8,971 nucleotides of DNA from UBA4810 sp002479215 (GTDB lineage: Bacteria; Desulfobacterota; Syntrophia; Syntrophales; Smithellaceae): the NCBI GenBank assembly GCA_049514435.1, contig JBEKVB010000030.1, positions 1 to 8,971 on the forward strand, given 5' to 3'. Shown here piece by piece: positions 1 through 6,583 of the stretch; the stretch's first letter is position 1, and each line of letters opens with the position of its first letter. The notes under the pieces were generated by a model. The model was not told where the DNA came from. It was given only the letters and a program-made list of their open reading frames with translations, and did no database searches. The position numbers and the translations under genes are program-made.

Positions 1-879
1 ACCCGCAGGGTCAGGCAAGATGATAAAAAGCGGCTGCTTCCGATAATTTTGGTTACCGCACTGCGGGAAACGGAAGACCGGGTAAAAGGAATTGAAGCCG
101 GTTGTGATGATTTTCTTTCAAAGCCTGTTGATAAAATGGAGCTTTTAGCCCGGGTCCGGTCCATGCTAAAGGTCAAGGCCTACAACGACTTGATGAGTAA
201 TTACCAAAAAGAGCTGGAGTCCGAGGTAACCGGGAGGACCGAGGAATTAAAACATGCCTTTGAAAAGATAAAAGCAGCTTCGCTGGAAACGATTTACCGG
301 TTGTCTATGGCCGCTGAGTACAAGGACAAGGAAACTGGCGCACATATCAAGCGCATGAGCCTTTATTCCGCTGCCGTTACCCGCCGCATGGGACTCACCG
401 AAAGTACTATTGAAACTATTCTTTATGCAGCACCCATGCATGATTTGGGTAAGATAGGTATACCTGACCTGATCTTGATGAAACCGGCCAAGCTTGACCC
501 GGTAGAGTGGGAAATTATGAAGCAGCATACGGTCATCGGTGCCAAAATCCTCCAGGGTTCGGACGCCGAATTTATCAGGCTAGGAGAGACTATAGCCCTA
601 TCCCATCACGAGAAATGGGATGGAAGCGGCTATCCAAATAGTCTAAAGGGTATAGAGATACCAATCACCGGCCGCATCACGGCAATTGCAGATGTCTTCG
701 ATGCCCTGACCTCCAAACGACCCTATAAGGAACCATTCTCTGTGGAGAAGTCACTGGCCATTATCAGGGAAGGGAGGGGAAGCCACTTTGATCCGGATGT
801 GGCGGATGCTTTCTTTGCTATCCAGGACGAGATACTAACTATCAAAAAGCAATATGATGACGATAATCAATTTGATTAA
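1..879 (+). CDS. Response regulator with HD-GYP domain, RpfG-like c-di-GMP phosphodiesterase (5' truncated)
   Basis: The frame is open from base 1, so the true start and the phospho-acceptor Asp lie upstream. Residue numbers count from base 1 (292 residues remain). Residues 1-58 are the end of a receiver domain: ILVTALRE carries the conserved Thr (T19), and GCDDFLSKP the conserved Lys (K41). Residues about 59-95 form a charged, probably coiled-coil linker. Residues about 97-285 are an HD-GYP domain: H115 in ETGAHIKRM, the HD pair H147-D148 in MHDLGKIGIPD, H202-H203 and the GSGYP form of the GYP signature (207-212), and D231 in ADVFDALTSKRPYKE. All expected metal ligands that I can recognise are present, so an active cytoplasmic phosphodiesterase hydrolysing cyclic di-GMP is likely. 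Phosphorylation by an unseen partner kinase probably controls it. The final residues overlap, in another frame, the remnant at 863-1015. Confidence 0.95.
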   Translation, partial: TRRVRQDDKKRLLPIILVTALRETEDRVKGIEAGCDDFLSKPVDKMELLARVRSMLKVKAYNDLMSNYQKELESEVTGRTEELKHAFEKIKAASLETIYRLSMAAEYKDKETGAHIKRMSLYSAAVTRRMGLTESTIETILYAAPMHDLGKIGIPDLILMKPAKLDPVEWEIMKQHTVIGAKILQGSDAEFIRLGETIALSHHEKWDGSGYPNSLKGIEIPITGRITAIADVFDALTSKRPYKEPFSVEKSLAIIREGRGSHFDPDVADAFFAIQDEILTIKKQYDDDNQFD

Positions 880-1015
880 AACACACGCCCAGTCATAATA
901 TGATATTCTAAAAGACATCGAATTTCCCCGGCCCGTGGCCGATGTCGTCCTTCAGCATCATGAACGGATGGATGGATCCGGCTATCCTCATGGCCTTAAA
1001 GGAGATGATATTCTC
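863..1015 (+). pseudogene. Remnant of a second HD-GYP domain gene
   Basis: Frame 2 reads INLIKTHAQS, a TAA stop (896-898), then YDILKDIEFPRPVADVVLQ, then HHERMDGSGYPHGLKGDDIL. This is the central part of an HD-GYP domain of the PAS/HD-GYP kind (lIKtHaqsGydILkdIefPwPvA, QHHErmdGSGYP). A stop codon sits where Gly is expected. The normal continuation (LEARILAVADVVEAM) is missing: the frame runs into unrelated RSSVFSKHFFL and stops at 1049-1051. About 50 residues survive, lacking the HD motif upstream and the rest of the domain downstream. It is not a copy of the neighbouring 1-879 gene, whose equivalent region reads HHEKWDGSGYPNSLKGIEI. The debris begins inside the last codons of that gene, which suggests an old deletion or recombination junction near 863. 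Confidence 0.8.
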
Positions 1016-1250
1016 CGTAGTAGTGTTTTTAGCAAGCACTTCTTCCTGTAATCGTTGGCTGATTGATTTCGACTATAATGTAAGATTTCATTTGTTAATC
1101 GCCATCTTGCATACTGGCCTAAAATCTTCCTTCACATCTTGTGGTCACTTTTACCCTTGATATTCAACTCCGTTTTTCGCATATAAAACCCATAAAAAGT
1201 TGGTTCTTACTGCACCAGGCAAAGTCTGGAGAATCCAGTTGGTTGAGAAC

Positions 1251-1360
1251 CGGGCCAATGGATACAGGGTTGAAATAGTGTGGCACTGCCGGGAAACTAG
1301 GCGGCTAATGGAGAAAACAAGCCTCAACCTCTGGTATCAAACGAAACCGGTCTACTCGAC
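1251..1360 (+). repeat. Diverged ~110-bp repeat, copy 1 (upstream of pilin gene)
   Basis: This stretch aligns with 2989-3098 (offset about 1738, one single-base indel near 1331), with roughly three quarters of bases identical by eye. Shared blocks include GCCAATGGAT, GTTGAAATA, TGTGGCA, CCTCAACCT and GGTCTACTCG. The frame starting at GCC 1254 is open in both copies and gives related peptides (ANGYRVEIVW here, ANGFIVEILW in copy 2). In copy 1 the frame stays open from 1161 to a TAA at 1371, with a possible TTG start at 1200 but no good ribosome site. It could be a decayed gene fragment or a non-coding conserved element. The rest of the 880-1445 gap holds the HD-GYP remnant and a promoter, and I see nothing else in it. 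Confidence 0.6.
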
Positions 1361-1396
1361 CCATTCGAGATAAAGCGGATTTTATGGCAGTACATC

Positions 1397-1425
1397 TTGA
1401 CATCTCTGAAACATTACAGTATGTT
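1397..1425 (+). promoter_or_regulatory. Sigma70-type promoter for the pilin-like gene
   Basis: TTGACA (1397-1402), a 17-base spacer and TATGTT (1420-1425). Transcription would begin near 1432 and leave a leader of about 40 bases before the ATG at 1470. The perfect -35 and optimal spacing make this convincing, but there is no experimental support. Confidence 0.6.
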
Positions 1426-1469
1426 ATAAACTGAGTCTGCTAACATTGGGAAACCGACAGGATAGAACT

Positions 1470-1964
1470 ATGATAAGAATGTATCAAAAAGGGTTTACTC
1501 TCATTGAGGTCATCGTAGTTTTTATAGTTGTAGGCTTATTAGCAGCTTTCGCAATTCCTAGATACATTTCTTTTGTCAAGGCTGCAGAGGAAGGAAGCGT
1601 CGACTCGACAATAGGCGCACTCAAATCAGCTCTAAACCTCTATTCAGCAAATCAGATATTAAGCAATCAACCAATAACCGTCCAAAATCCGTTCGCTTAC
1701 GCGAGCGTTGACAACTATGTCGGCGCTTTTGGTGATGTAGATTTAACCAATTGCCCACCTGGATCATGGGCCTATCAATCAGGTGATGCGCAATTAAATG
1801 GTGGCTGGTCTGTTGTTTGTTACAGGCCAAACTCTACGTTAACACAGGCCTTCACCTGGGGTGGTGTGCAGTGGATTATTTTAGTGGAAAGTCCAGTTCA
1901 AGATGCAAACGGTGTGACGATCGGGTTAACTTTAGATTACTATCCACCTGTCCCCATATGGTAG
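1470..1964 (+). CDS. Type IV prepilin-like protein
   Basis: 164 residues from ATG 1470. AGGA at 1459-1462 lies 7 bases upstream; a TTG at 1446 is in frame but lacks this support. The protein has a short 8-residue leader ending in QKG, then FTLIEVIVV. This is the class III prepilin peptidase site, with F at mature position 1 and the essential Glu at position 5 (residue 13). A hydrophobic helix runs to about residue 29 and ends in AIPRYISF, as in type IVa pilins and type II secretion pseudopilins. Two cysteines (C95 and C117) could form a disulfide-bonded D-region-like loop. The family is exported to the inner membrane, cleaved and methylated by PilD, and assembled into a fibre. No assembly genes (pilB, pilC, pilQ) are nearby, so this is an orphan; major pilin, minor pilin or pseudopilin cannot be distinguished. 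Confidence 0.9.
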   Translation: MIRMYQKGFTLIEVIVVFIVVGLLAAFAIPRYISFVKAAEEGSVDSTIGALKSALNLYSANQILSNQPITVQNPFAYASVDNYVGAFGDVDLTNCPPGSWAYQSGDAQLNGGWSVVCYRPNSTLTQAFTWGGVQWIILVESPVQDANGVTIGLTLDYYPPVPIW

Positions 1965-1980
1965 GATTCCTGATATAGGC

Positions 1981-2011
1981 AAAAAGAAATACTCCAATGT
2001 GTTCTTTTTTT
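1981..2011. terminator. Possible bidirectional AT-rich terminator between convergent genes
   Basis: AAAAAGAA (1981-1988) pairs with TTCTTTTT (2002-2009). The stem is followed by T residues on the plus strand and, read from the other strand, also by a T-run. It lies 17 bases after the pilin stop and 16 bases beyond the stop of the minus-strand gene. The stem is weak because it has only one G-C pair. Confidence 0.4.
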
Positions 2012-2026
2012 ACCCTAATTTGATTC

Positions 2027-2488
2027 CTATCTATATTTATCTGGTGCATCGTTTGGGACAGAGATTTCGATCGTTACAGCGATCATCTTATTCATTTCTT
2101 TTTTATACTCGATAGAGACCTGCATATCTTTTTTTAAATCCCCACGGGTCGTAGTCATTTTATCTTTAGTTATTTTTGTTTTATCATTAATGGCAAAGGT
2201 CAGAAACTTTTCCTCCTTCATCATCTTGCCCCTGACAACAATTGCTTTCCCAATTTTATCGACTTTTTCGATCAAACCAGAAAACTTCTCCATCTTTTCC
2301 AGCTTCTTTTTCGTCATTGGTTTTACTGGTTCAGTAAATACGGGGGCTGCTGAAGCAGGATCTGGTGTCGGCTTTTGGATTGCTGTGGCTGCTGAAGCAG
2401 GATCTGGTGCCGGCCTTTGGATTGCTATGGCTACTGAAACAATGGAGACTAAAGCAAGCAGGATAACCAGAAGAAGCATCTTCTTCAT
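2027..2488 (-). CDS. Small exported protein with a Pro/Ala repeat and a DUF5666-like domain
   Basis: 153 residues. A strong ribosome site (AGGAGGTGA, about 2494-2502 on the plus strand) precedes the ATG at 2486-2488. Residues 1-22 form a signal peptide (MKKMLLLVILLALVSIVSVAIA) with a plausible cleavage after AIA. Residues about 21-48 are two tandem 14-residue units (AIQRPAPDPASA / AIQKPTPDPASA), likely a flexible linker. A Lys-rich segment (about 56-68) follows. Residues about 69-142 look like a small beta-rich domain: FSGLIEKVDK, then AIVVRG, FAINDKTKI, GDLKKDMQVSIEYK and MIAVTIEI. The order (G-x-I-x-x-V, 'DxxTKI', 'DLKxxMxVxIxY', closing strand) resembles DUF5666-type OB-like domains, a resemblance judged by eye only. 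It is probably periplasmic or secreted; its function is unknown. It stands alone on the minus strand. Confidence 0.85.
   Translation of the reverse strand: MKKMLLLVILLALVSIVSVAIAIQRPAPDPASAATAIQKPTPDPASAAPVFTEPVKPMTKKKLEKMEKFSGLIEKVDKIGKAIVVRGKMMKEEKFLTFAINDKTKITKDKMTTTRGDLKKDMQVSIEYKKEMNKMIAVTIEISVPNDAPDKYR
2345..2440 (-). repeat. 42-bp in-frame tandem repeat
   Basis: Units at 2345-2386 and 2387-2428 differ at only 3 of 42 bases, and a 12-base partial unit follows (2429-2440). It encodes the 14-residue Pro/Ala/Asp linker unit of the exported protein. The high identity suggests recent duplication, so unit number may vary between strains. Confidence 0.85.
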
Positions 2489-2543
2489 TGATATTCACCT
2501 CCTTTCCCTTAACTTTATTTAGAATCAAAGAATTAATAGGCAA

Positions 2544-2819
2544 ACGTAGTGCTAAAAATAATTAATCATGATAATAAGTTAATTTATTCATATTATTTGA
2601 TAAATTTCAAGGTGGAAATTCCATTTTAAGAAAGTTGTTTTGCATAATTCAACATCTGCTTTGTTAAATATAATTGTGAAGCTATCCGATCAATATTTAA
2701 TTGTCAGAGATAGAAGGCAGTGTTGGAAATGATTCTGCTTTTATTGTTGGCGCTTTCTATCCGTTATCGTCACCTTCGGAGATCAATTTTAAAGTGAACA
2801 GTTGTAGGTGTTATGGACT
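2544..2819. other. AT-rich intergenic stretch with no recognised gene
   Basis: This is the start of the 657-base gap between the exported protein and the hybrid kinase. It is AT-rich and contains one small dyad (AATTTC 2603-2608 with GAAATT 2615-2620). I see no open frame with a ribosome site and no convincing promoter for either neighbour. The rest of the gap is made of two repeats, listed separately. Confidence 0.5.
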
Positions 2820-2939
2820 AATATTTTCTTAAAAATATTATTTTTAGCATTTAGAGTATTTCTTTCTGTAGTCTACAAATCATTAACCTCGGCAAAGACT
2901 CAGGATTTCAGTCCATAATGAATGATGTTATTTCCTGGC
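2820..2939 (+). repeat. Intergenic repeat family R1, copy A (begins with a hairpin)
   Basis: It starts with a perfect 8-bp AT hairpin (AATATTTT 2820-2827, AAAATATT 2832-2839). The bases from about 2828 to 2857 match 6918-6947 almost exactly (CTTAAAAATATTATTTTTAG, then CATTTAGAGT, then a T-rich run). The second half (AACCTCGGCAAAG, then CAGGATTTCAGTCC, then TAATGAA) matches 6378-6410 and 6976-7006. After TAAT the similarity to copy B continues weakly (GTTATTTCCTGG against GTTCTCTCCTGA). Unlike copies B and C it carries no TTGACA promoter block. No open frame is shared among the copies, so I treat it as non-coding. Confidence 0.7.
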
Positions 2940-2988
2940 AATGATGATATATATATAAGAATTGTTGCGCTTAATTCTGTGACTGTCC

Positions 2989-3098
2989 GGAGCCAATGGA
3001 TTCATAGTTGAAATACTGTGGCAACGCCAAAAATCATGGCGGTTAAAGGAGAAAGCAGACCTCAACCTAATGGTATCGGAAGAAACGGGTCTACTCGG
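2989..3098 (+). repeat. Diverged ~110-bp repeat, copy 2 (upstream of hybrid kinase)
   Basis: Partner of 1251-1360. It ends about 48 bases before the kinase start; the first copy ends about 110 bases before the pilin start. The frame through GCC 2992 is open from 2983 (just after a TGA at 2980) and continues past 3145, overlapping the kinase gene. Its only ATG, at 3070, has no ribosome site. This copy abuts repeat R1 copy A, so the kinase leader is built almost wholly from repeats. Confidence 0.6.
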
Positions 3099-3145
3099 TT
3101 CAAAAAAGCAAATCGGGCAATTAGTCATAGTGCATAAGGTACGTT

Positions 3146-6100
3146 ATGAAACTGCATCTACTGACGCTGAAATTCTCCGGGAACTCGTCGAAACTCGAAG
3201 CGCCATTTCTGAGCGATTACTATCGTGTGTCACTCCCCCACATCCGCATATCCCTGGTCTTGGGAGCGCTATTATACGCATCTTTCGGTATCCTAGACGC
3301 GCTACTCATGCCGGAACAAAAATCCACCATATGGTTTATTCGTTTTGTTATCGTCTGTCCCGTGCTTTTCGGGACTTTCCTGGCATCGTTTTCCAAGTCC
3401 TTTGAACGGTATATGCAGCCTCTCCTGGCGGGCGTTTACATTCTGGCTGGCGGGGGTATTATTTGCATGATTGTTATTGCCCCGCCGCCGGTCAATTATT
3501 CCTATTATGCCGGCCTGCTGCTTGTTTTTATGTGGGGCTACACCTTCATCCGTATCTTGTTCATTTGGGCGTCATTAGCCGGATGGGTGCTGGTGGCATT
3601 GTACGAAATCGCGGCCATCTGGATCAGTCCGACGCCCTTTGCCGTTCTACTCAACAACAACTTTTTTTTCATCAGCGCAAACGTCATTGGAATGCTGGCC
3701 TGTTATTCCATCGAATTCTATGCCCGGCGTGATTTTTTCCTGACGCAACAACTGGAGATTGAGCGGGAAAAGATTAACAAGGTCAATCAAGAACTGGAAG
3801 AGCGTGTGGAAAAGCGAATAGCGGATTATCAGATCATTAATCGGGCACTTGAACAGGAAATTACCGGCCACGAGCAGGCGGAGGAGGCGTTGCGGCAGAG
3901 CGAGAGTAAATATCGTTTTATGACTGATAACGTCGCTGATATCATCTGGACCGTAGATATGAACCTTAATTTTACCTACATCAGCCCTTCTGTCCAAAGG
4001 TTTCGTGGTTTCACCGTAGAAGAAGTAATGTCACAAAAGATGCATGAGGTGTTGACACCAGAGTCTTTGCAATATGCTCTCCAGGTTATGGAAGAGGAAA
4101 ATAAAGTATTAATGGGCAACCCTGACCGTATAAGGGACAAGCTGACCATTGAATTGGAAGAATATTGTAAGGACGGGTCAACTATCTGGACAGAAAATGA
4201 ATTGAAGTACCTTCCCGACCAAGACGGAAAACCGATCGGTATTATCGGTGTAACCCGAGACATCAGTGCCCGCAAGCAGGCCGAGGAGGCACTGCGGGAG
4301 AGCGAAAAATACTTTAAGGAAATTACAGAAAACTCTTCAGACATGATTATCATTACGGATAATAACGGAGACATAAAATATTGCAGCCGTTCTGTCGAGC
4401 GTTTTACCGGATACAAGCCGGAGGAACTAATCGGTAGAAGTGGGTTCACGTTTATTCATCCGGATGACATTGAACGTGCTGTTGGTGATTTCGGCAAGGC
4501 TATTCTGACAATAGACTCCGCTATCCCCAATGCATTCCGCATGGTGCATAAAGATGGCTCGGAACATTATTGTGATGGGCTGGGGAAAAACCTCTTAGAT
4601 AATCCAGCTGTTGCAGGTTTTATCATGAATATCCGCGACATCACCGAGCGCAAGCGGGCGGAGGAGGCGCTGCAGGAGAGCGAGGACAAGTATCGCCTTC
4701 TTGCCGAAAGCATATCCGATGTCATTTGGGTTTTGGATTTGAATATGCTGCGGTTTACCTATTGCAACCCTTCCATCAAACAAATGCTTGGCTATACCCA
4801 GGAAGAATACCTTTTGAAGAGCGTAGAGGAGATAGTGGCGCCCTCTTCTTACAAATCGGCAACGGAAGCGATCGCCGAAGAGCTGGAAATAGATAAGAAA
4901 GAGCCAAAAGATTTGTCGCGGTCACGCGTCATAGAACTGGAGCTGGTTCGTAAAGACGGATCGACGGTCTGGGCGGAAGTAAGAGCAAAATTCGTGCGCG
5001 ATTCGAATGGTCAAACCATTGAAATACTCGGCGTGAGTCGTGACATCAGCGATAGCAAAAGGGCTGAAGAGCAGCGTCAGCGCATGGAAGAACGTCTCCG
5101 CCGGGCCGAGAAAATGGAGGCCTTAGGCACGTTAGCCGGAGGAGTCGCCCATGATCTAAACAATATTTTAAGTGGCATCGTGGGTTATCCGGATCTGATT
5201 CTGATGAACTTGCCGGAAGAGAGTCCCCTGAGAGATGCAATTGTAACGATCCGACAGTCCGGGCAGAGAGCGGCTGCGGTCGTTCAGGATCTGCTGACAC
5301 TGGCCAGACGAGGCGTGGTTTATACTAAAGTGCTGAATTTGAACGACGTGATTTCCGAGTACATGAAGACCCCTGAGCAGGAGGAAATCCAGGTGTATCA
5401 ACCGAATGTGCGTTTTGAGATCCGGTTGGCACAGGGCCTGCTCCCGGTGAAGGGATCCCGTGTGCAACTGTCCAAGACGATAATGAACCTCCTTTTGAAT
5501 GCGGCGGAGGCCATGCCGGCCGGGGGGGGCGTCACCATAACCACCATGGTTCAGTATCTGGACAGACCCGTCAAGGGATATGAAGAGGTGCAAGAAGGAT
5601 ATTACGCGGTTCTCATGGTGTCGGATACGGGGAAGGGAATTCCTGCGGAGGATCGAGGCAGGATTTTTGAGCCTTTTTACACGAAGAAGGTGATGGGGAG
5701 AACCGGCACGGGTCTGGGGCTGGCGGTGGTATGGGGAACGGTAAAGGACCATAACGGTTATATTGATGTTCAGAGCGAGGAAGGAAAAGGGAGCACCTTT
5801 ACCCTTTATTTTCCTGTAACGAGGGAAGAAATGTTCGTTGAAGCTGCGTCTGTATCCATTTCCGAATACATGGGGAAGGGGGAGACCATTCTGGTAGTGG
5901 ATGATGTGAGAGAGCAGCGCGATTTGGCGGAGGAAATGCTGAAGAAATTGAATTATAAAGTATCCAGCGTTTCCAGCGGCGAGGAAGCAATAGCTTACAT
6001 AAAGGAGCATAAGGTTGATCTTTTGATCTTGGACATGATTATGGATCCCGGTATTGATGGACTCGATACCTATAGAAGTGTTCTGGAGATTCAGCCGAAA

Positions 6101-6247
6101 CAAAAAGCGATTATCGTGAGCGGTTTTTCGGAGTCGAATCGGGTGCATGCCGCACATGCCCTCGGTGTCGGCGAATACGTGAAAAAGCCTTATGTCATAG
6201 AGAAGCTGGGAATGGCAGTGAGGAAAGAACTTGATCGATCCGCGTGA
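3146..6247 (+). CDS. Membrane-anchored hybrid sensor histidine kinase (6 TM, 3 PAS, HisKA, HATPase, REC)
   Basis: 1033 residues; ATG 3146 follows AAGG by 6 bases. About six membrane helices span residues 33-192 with short loops, so there is no large periplasmic sensor. A coiled coil (about 201-250) leads to three PAS domains (about 252-377, 386-503, 513-638), joined by near-identical linkers (QAEEALRQSESKYR, QAEEALRESEKYF, RAEEALQESEDKYR). PAS1 and PAS3 resemble each other (CKDGSTIW / RKDGSTVW); PAS2 differs. HisKA follows, with phospho-acceptor H669 in GGVAHDLNNIL. HATPase_c has an N-box (NLLLNAAEAMP, 781-791), G1 (SDTGKGIP, 826-833), FEPFYTKK and G2 (GTGLGLA). The C-terminal receiver has D919-D920, acceptor D963, S992 and K1014, all intact. 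It should autophosphorylate and pass phosphate to its own receiver, then to an unseen phosphotransfer protein. A run of eight G (5522-5529) lies in the HATPase coding region. The signal is unknown; an intracellular ligand or membrane state seems likely. Confidence 0.95.
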   Translation: MKLHLLTLKFSGNSSKLEAPFLSDYYRVSLPHIRISLVLGALLYASFGILDALLMPEQKSTIWFIRFVIVCPVLFGTFLASFSKSFERYMQPLLAGVYILAGGGIICMIVIAPPPVNYSYYAGLLLVFMWGYTFIRILFIWASLAGWVLVALYEIAAIWISPTPFAVLLNNNFFFISANVIGMLACYSIEFYARRDFFLTQQLEIEREKINKVNQELEERVEKRIADYQIINRALEQEITGHEQAEEALRQSESKYRFMTDNVADIIWTVDMNLNFTYISPSVQRFRGFTVEEVMSQKMHEVLTPESLQYALQVMEEENKVLMGNPDRIRDKLTIELEEYCKDGSTIWTENELKYLPDQDGKPIGIIGVTRDISARKQAEEALRESEKYFKEITENSSDMIIITDNNGDIKYCSRSVERFTGYKPEELIGRSGFTFIHPDDIERAVGDFGKAILTIDSAIPNAFRMVHKDGSEHYCDGLGKNLLDNPAVAGFIMNIRDITERKRAEEALQESEDKYRLLAESISDVIWVLDLNMLRFTYCNPSIKQMLGYTQEEYLLKSVEEIVAPSSYKSATEAIAEELEIDKKEPKDLSRSRVIELELVRKDGSTVWAEVRAKFVRDSNGQTIEILGVSRDISDSKRAEEQRQRMEERLRRAEKMEALGTLAGGVAHDLNNILSGIVGYPDLILMNLPEESPLRDAIVTIRQSGQRAAAVVQDLLTLARRGVVYTKVLNLNDVISEYMKTPEQEEIQVYQPNVRFEIRLAQGLLPVKGSRVQLSKTIMNLLLNAAEAMPAGGGVTITTMVQYLDRPVKGYEEVQEGYYAVLMVSDTGKGIPAEDRGRIFEPFYTKKVMGRTGTGLGLAVVWGTVKDHNGYIDVQSEEGKGSTFTLYFPVTREEMFVEAASVSISEYMGKGETILVVDDVREQRDLAEEMLKKLNYKVSSVSSGEEAIAYIKEHKVDLLILDMIMDPGIDGLDTYRSVLEIQPKQKAIIVSGFSESNRVHAAHALGVGEYVKKPYVIEKLGMAVRKELDRSA

Positions 6248-6284
6248 ACACAGGAGGAGCGAAGAGTCATCGTAACAAGTGGTA

Positions 6285-6347
6285 ATCCTCACTTTAATTC
6301 CAAGTCGAAAGCCATTGATAGGTAGGTGTTGTTGAGGATCTTTTTTT
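6285..6347 (+). terminator. Weak terminator candidate after the kinase
   Basis: ATCCTCA (6285-6291) can pair with TGAGGAT (6333-6339), which is followed by C and seven T (6341-6347). The T-run directly after the stem suits an intrinsic terminator. The 41-base loop is unusually long, so this could be chance. Confidence 0.3.
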
Positions 6348-6348
6348 C

Positions 6349-6490
6349 ATCCCTTCCTTCCTGTACTAAACAAAACGTCAACCTCGACGAAAATGCAGGA
6401 CTTCAATCCGTAATAAACGCAGTTCTCTCCTGAAGACAAACATCGACATCACACCTTATATTTTGTAGTTAATATTTAATTGACATGCAA
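6349..6490 (+). repeat. Intergenic repeat family R1, copy B, uninterrupted
   Basis: The left part (6353-6414: CTTCCTTCCTGT, then GTCAACCTCGACGAAAATGC, then AATCCGTAATAAACG) matches copy A and copy C. The right part (about 6436-6490: ACAAACATCGACA, then TATATTTTG, then ATATTT and TTGACAT.CAA) matches 7376-7430. The two halves are separated by only about 20 bases here, whereas in copy C they flank a ~360-base hairpin island. Copy B therefore looks like the uninterrupted arrangement. It lacks the AT hairpin at the left end of copies A and C. It makes up most of the 336-base gap before the next gene. Confidence 0.7.
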
Positions 6491-6508
6491 TATCCTTTTT
6501 CCTATGCT
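6480..6508 (+). promoter_or_regulatory. Sigma70-type promoter for the small membrane protein
   Basis: TTGACA (6480-6485), exactly 17 bases, then TATGCT (6503-6508). The start would fall near 6515, leaving a leader of about 69 bases before ATG 6584. The -35 hexamer and some 45 bases upstream of it are shared with the promoter at 7420. Confidence 0.7.
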
Positions 6509-6583
6509 TCATATTAACGAAAACAAATTTTAACCAAAAAATACTGAAAGGGGACATATTTATTCTAACGGAGGGCCAAAACA

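Noticed and set aside
942..1160. 72-residue plus-strand ORF
   Set aside because: It covers the HD-GYP remnant in the wrong frame and has no ribosome site. The meaningful reading is frame 2 (863-1051).
1200..1445. c-di-GMP (GEMM) riboswitch before the pilin gene
   Set aside because: The conserved GEMM strands are not visible, and the predicted promoter at 1397-1425 leaves only about 40 bases of leader, too short for the aptamer.
2190..2522. 110-residue plus-strand ORF antisense to the exported protein
   Set aside because: Its composition mirrors the opposite-strand 42-bp repeat. The minus-strand gene has the signal peptide and a strong ribosome site.
2723..2739. Sigma54-like promoter (TTGG, 10 bases, GC)
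   Set aside because: Only the GG and GC dinucleotides and spacing fit. The CACG and TT parts do not, and the nearest plus-strand gene is about 400 bases away beyond two repeats.
3070..3405. 111-residue ORF overlapping the start of the hybrid kinase
   Set aside because: It begins within a repeat with no ribosome site and overlaps the kinase coding sequence in another frame.
5168..6292. 374-residue minus-strand ORF
   Set aside because: It is antisense to the kinase ATPase and receiver domains, lacks recognisable domains and is rich in His, Arg and Leu, as is common for antisense shadows.
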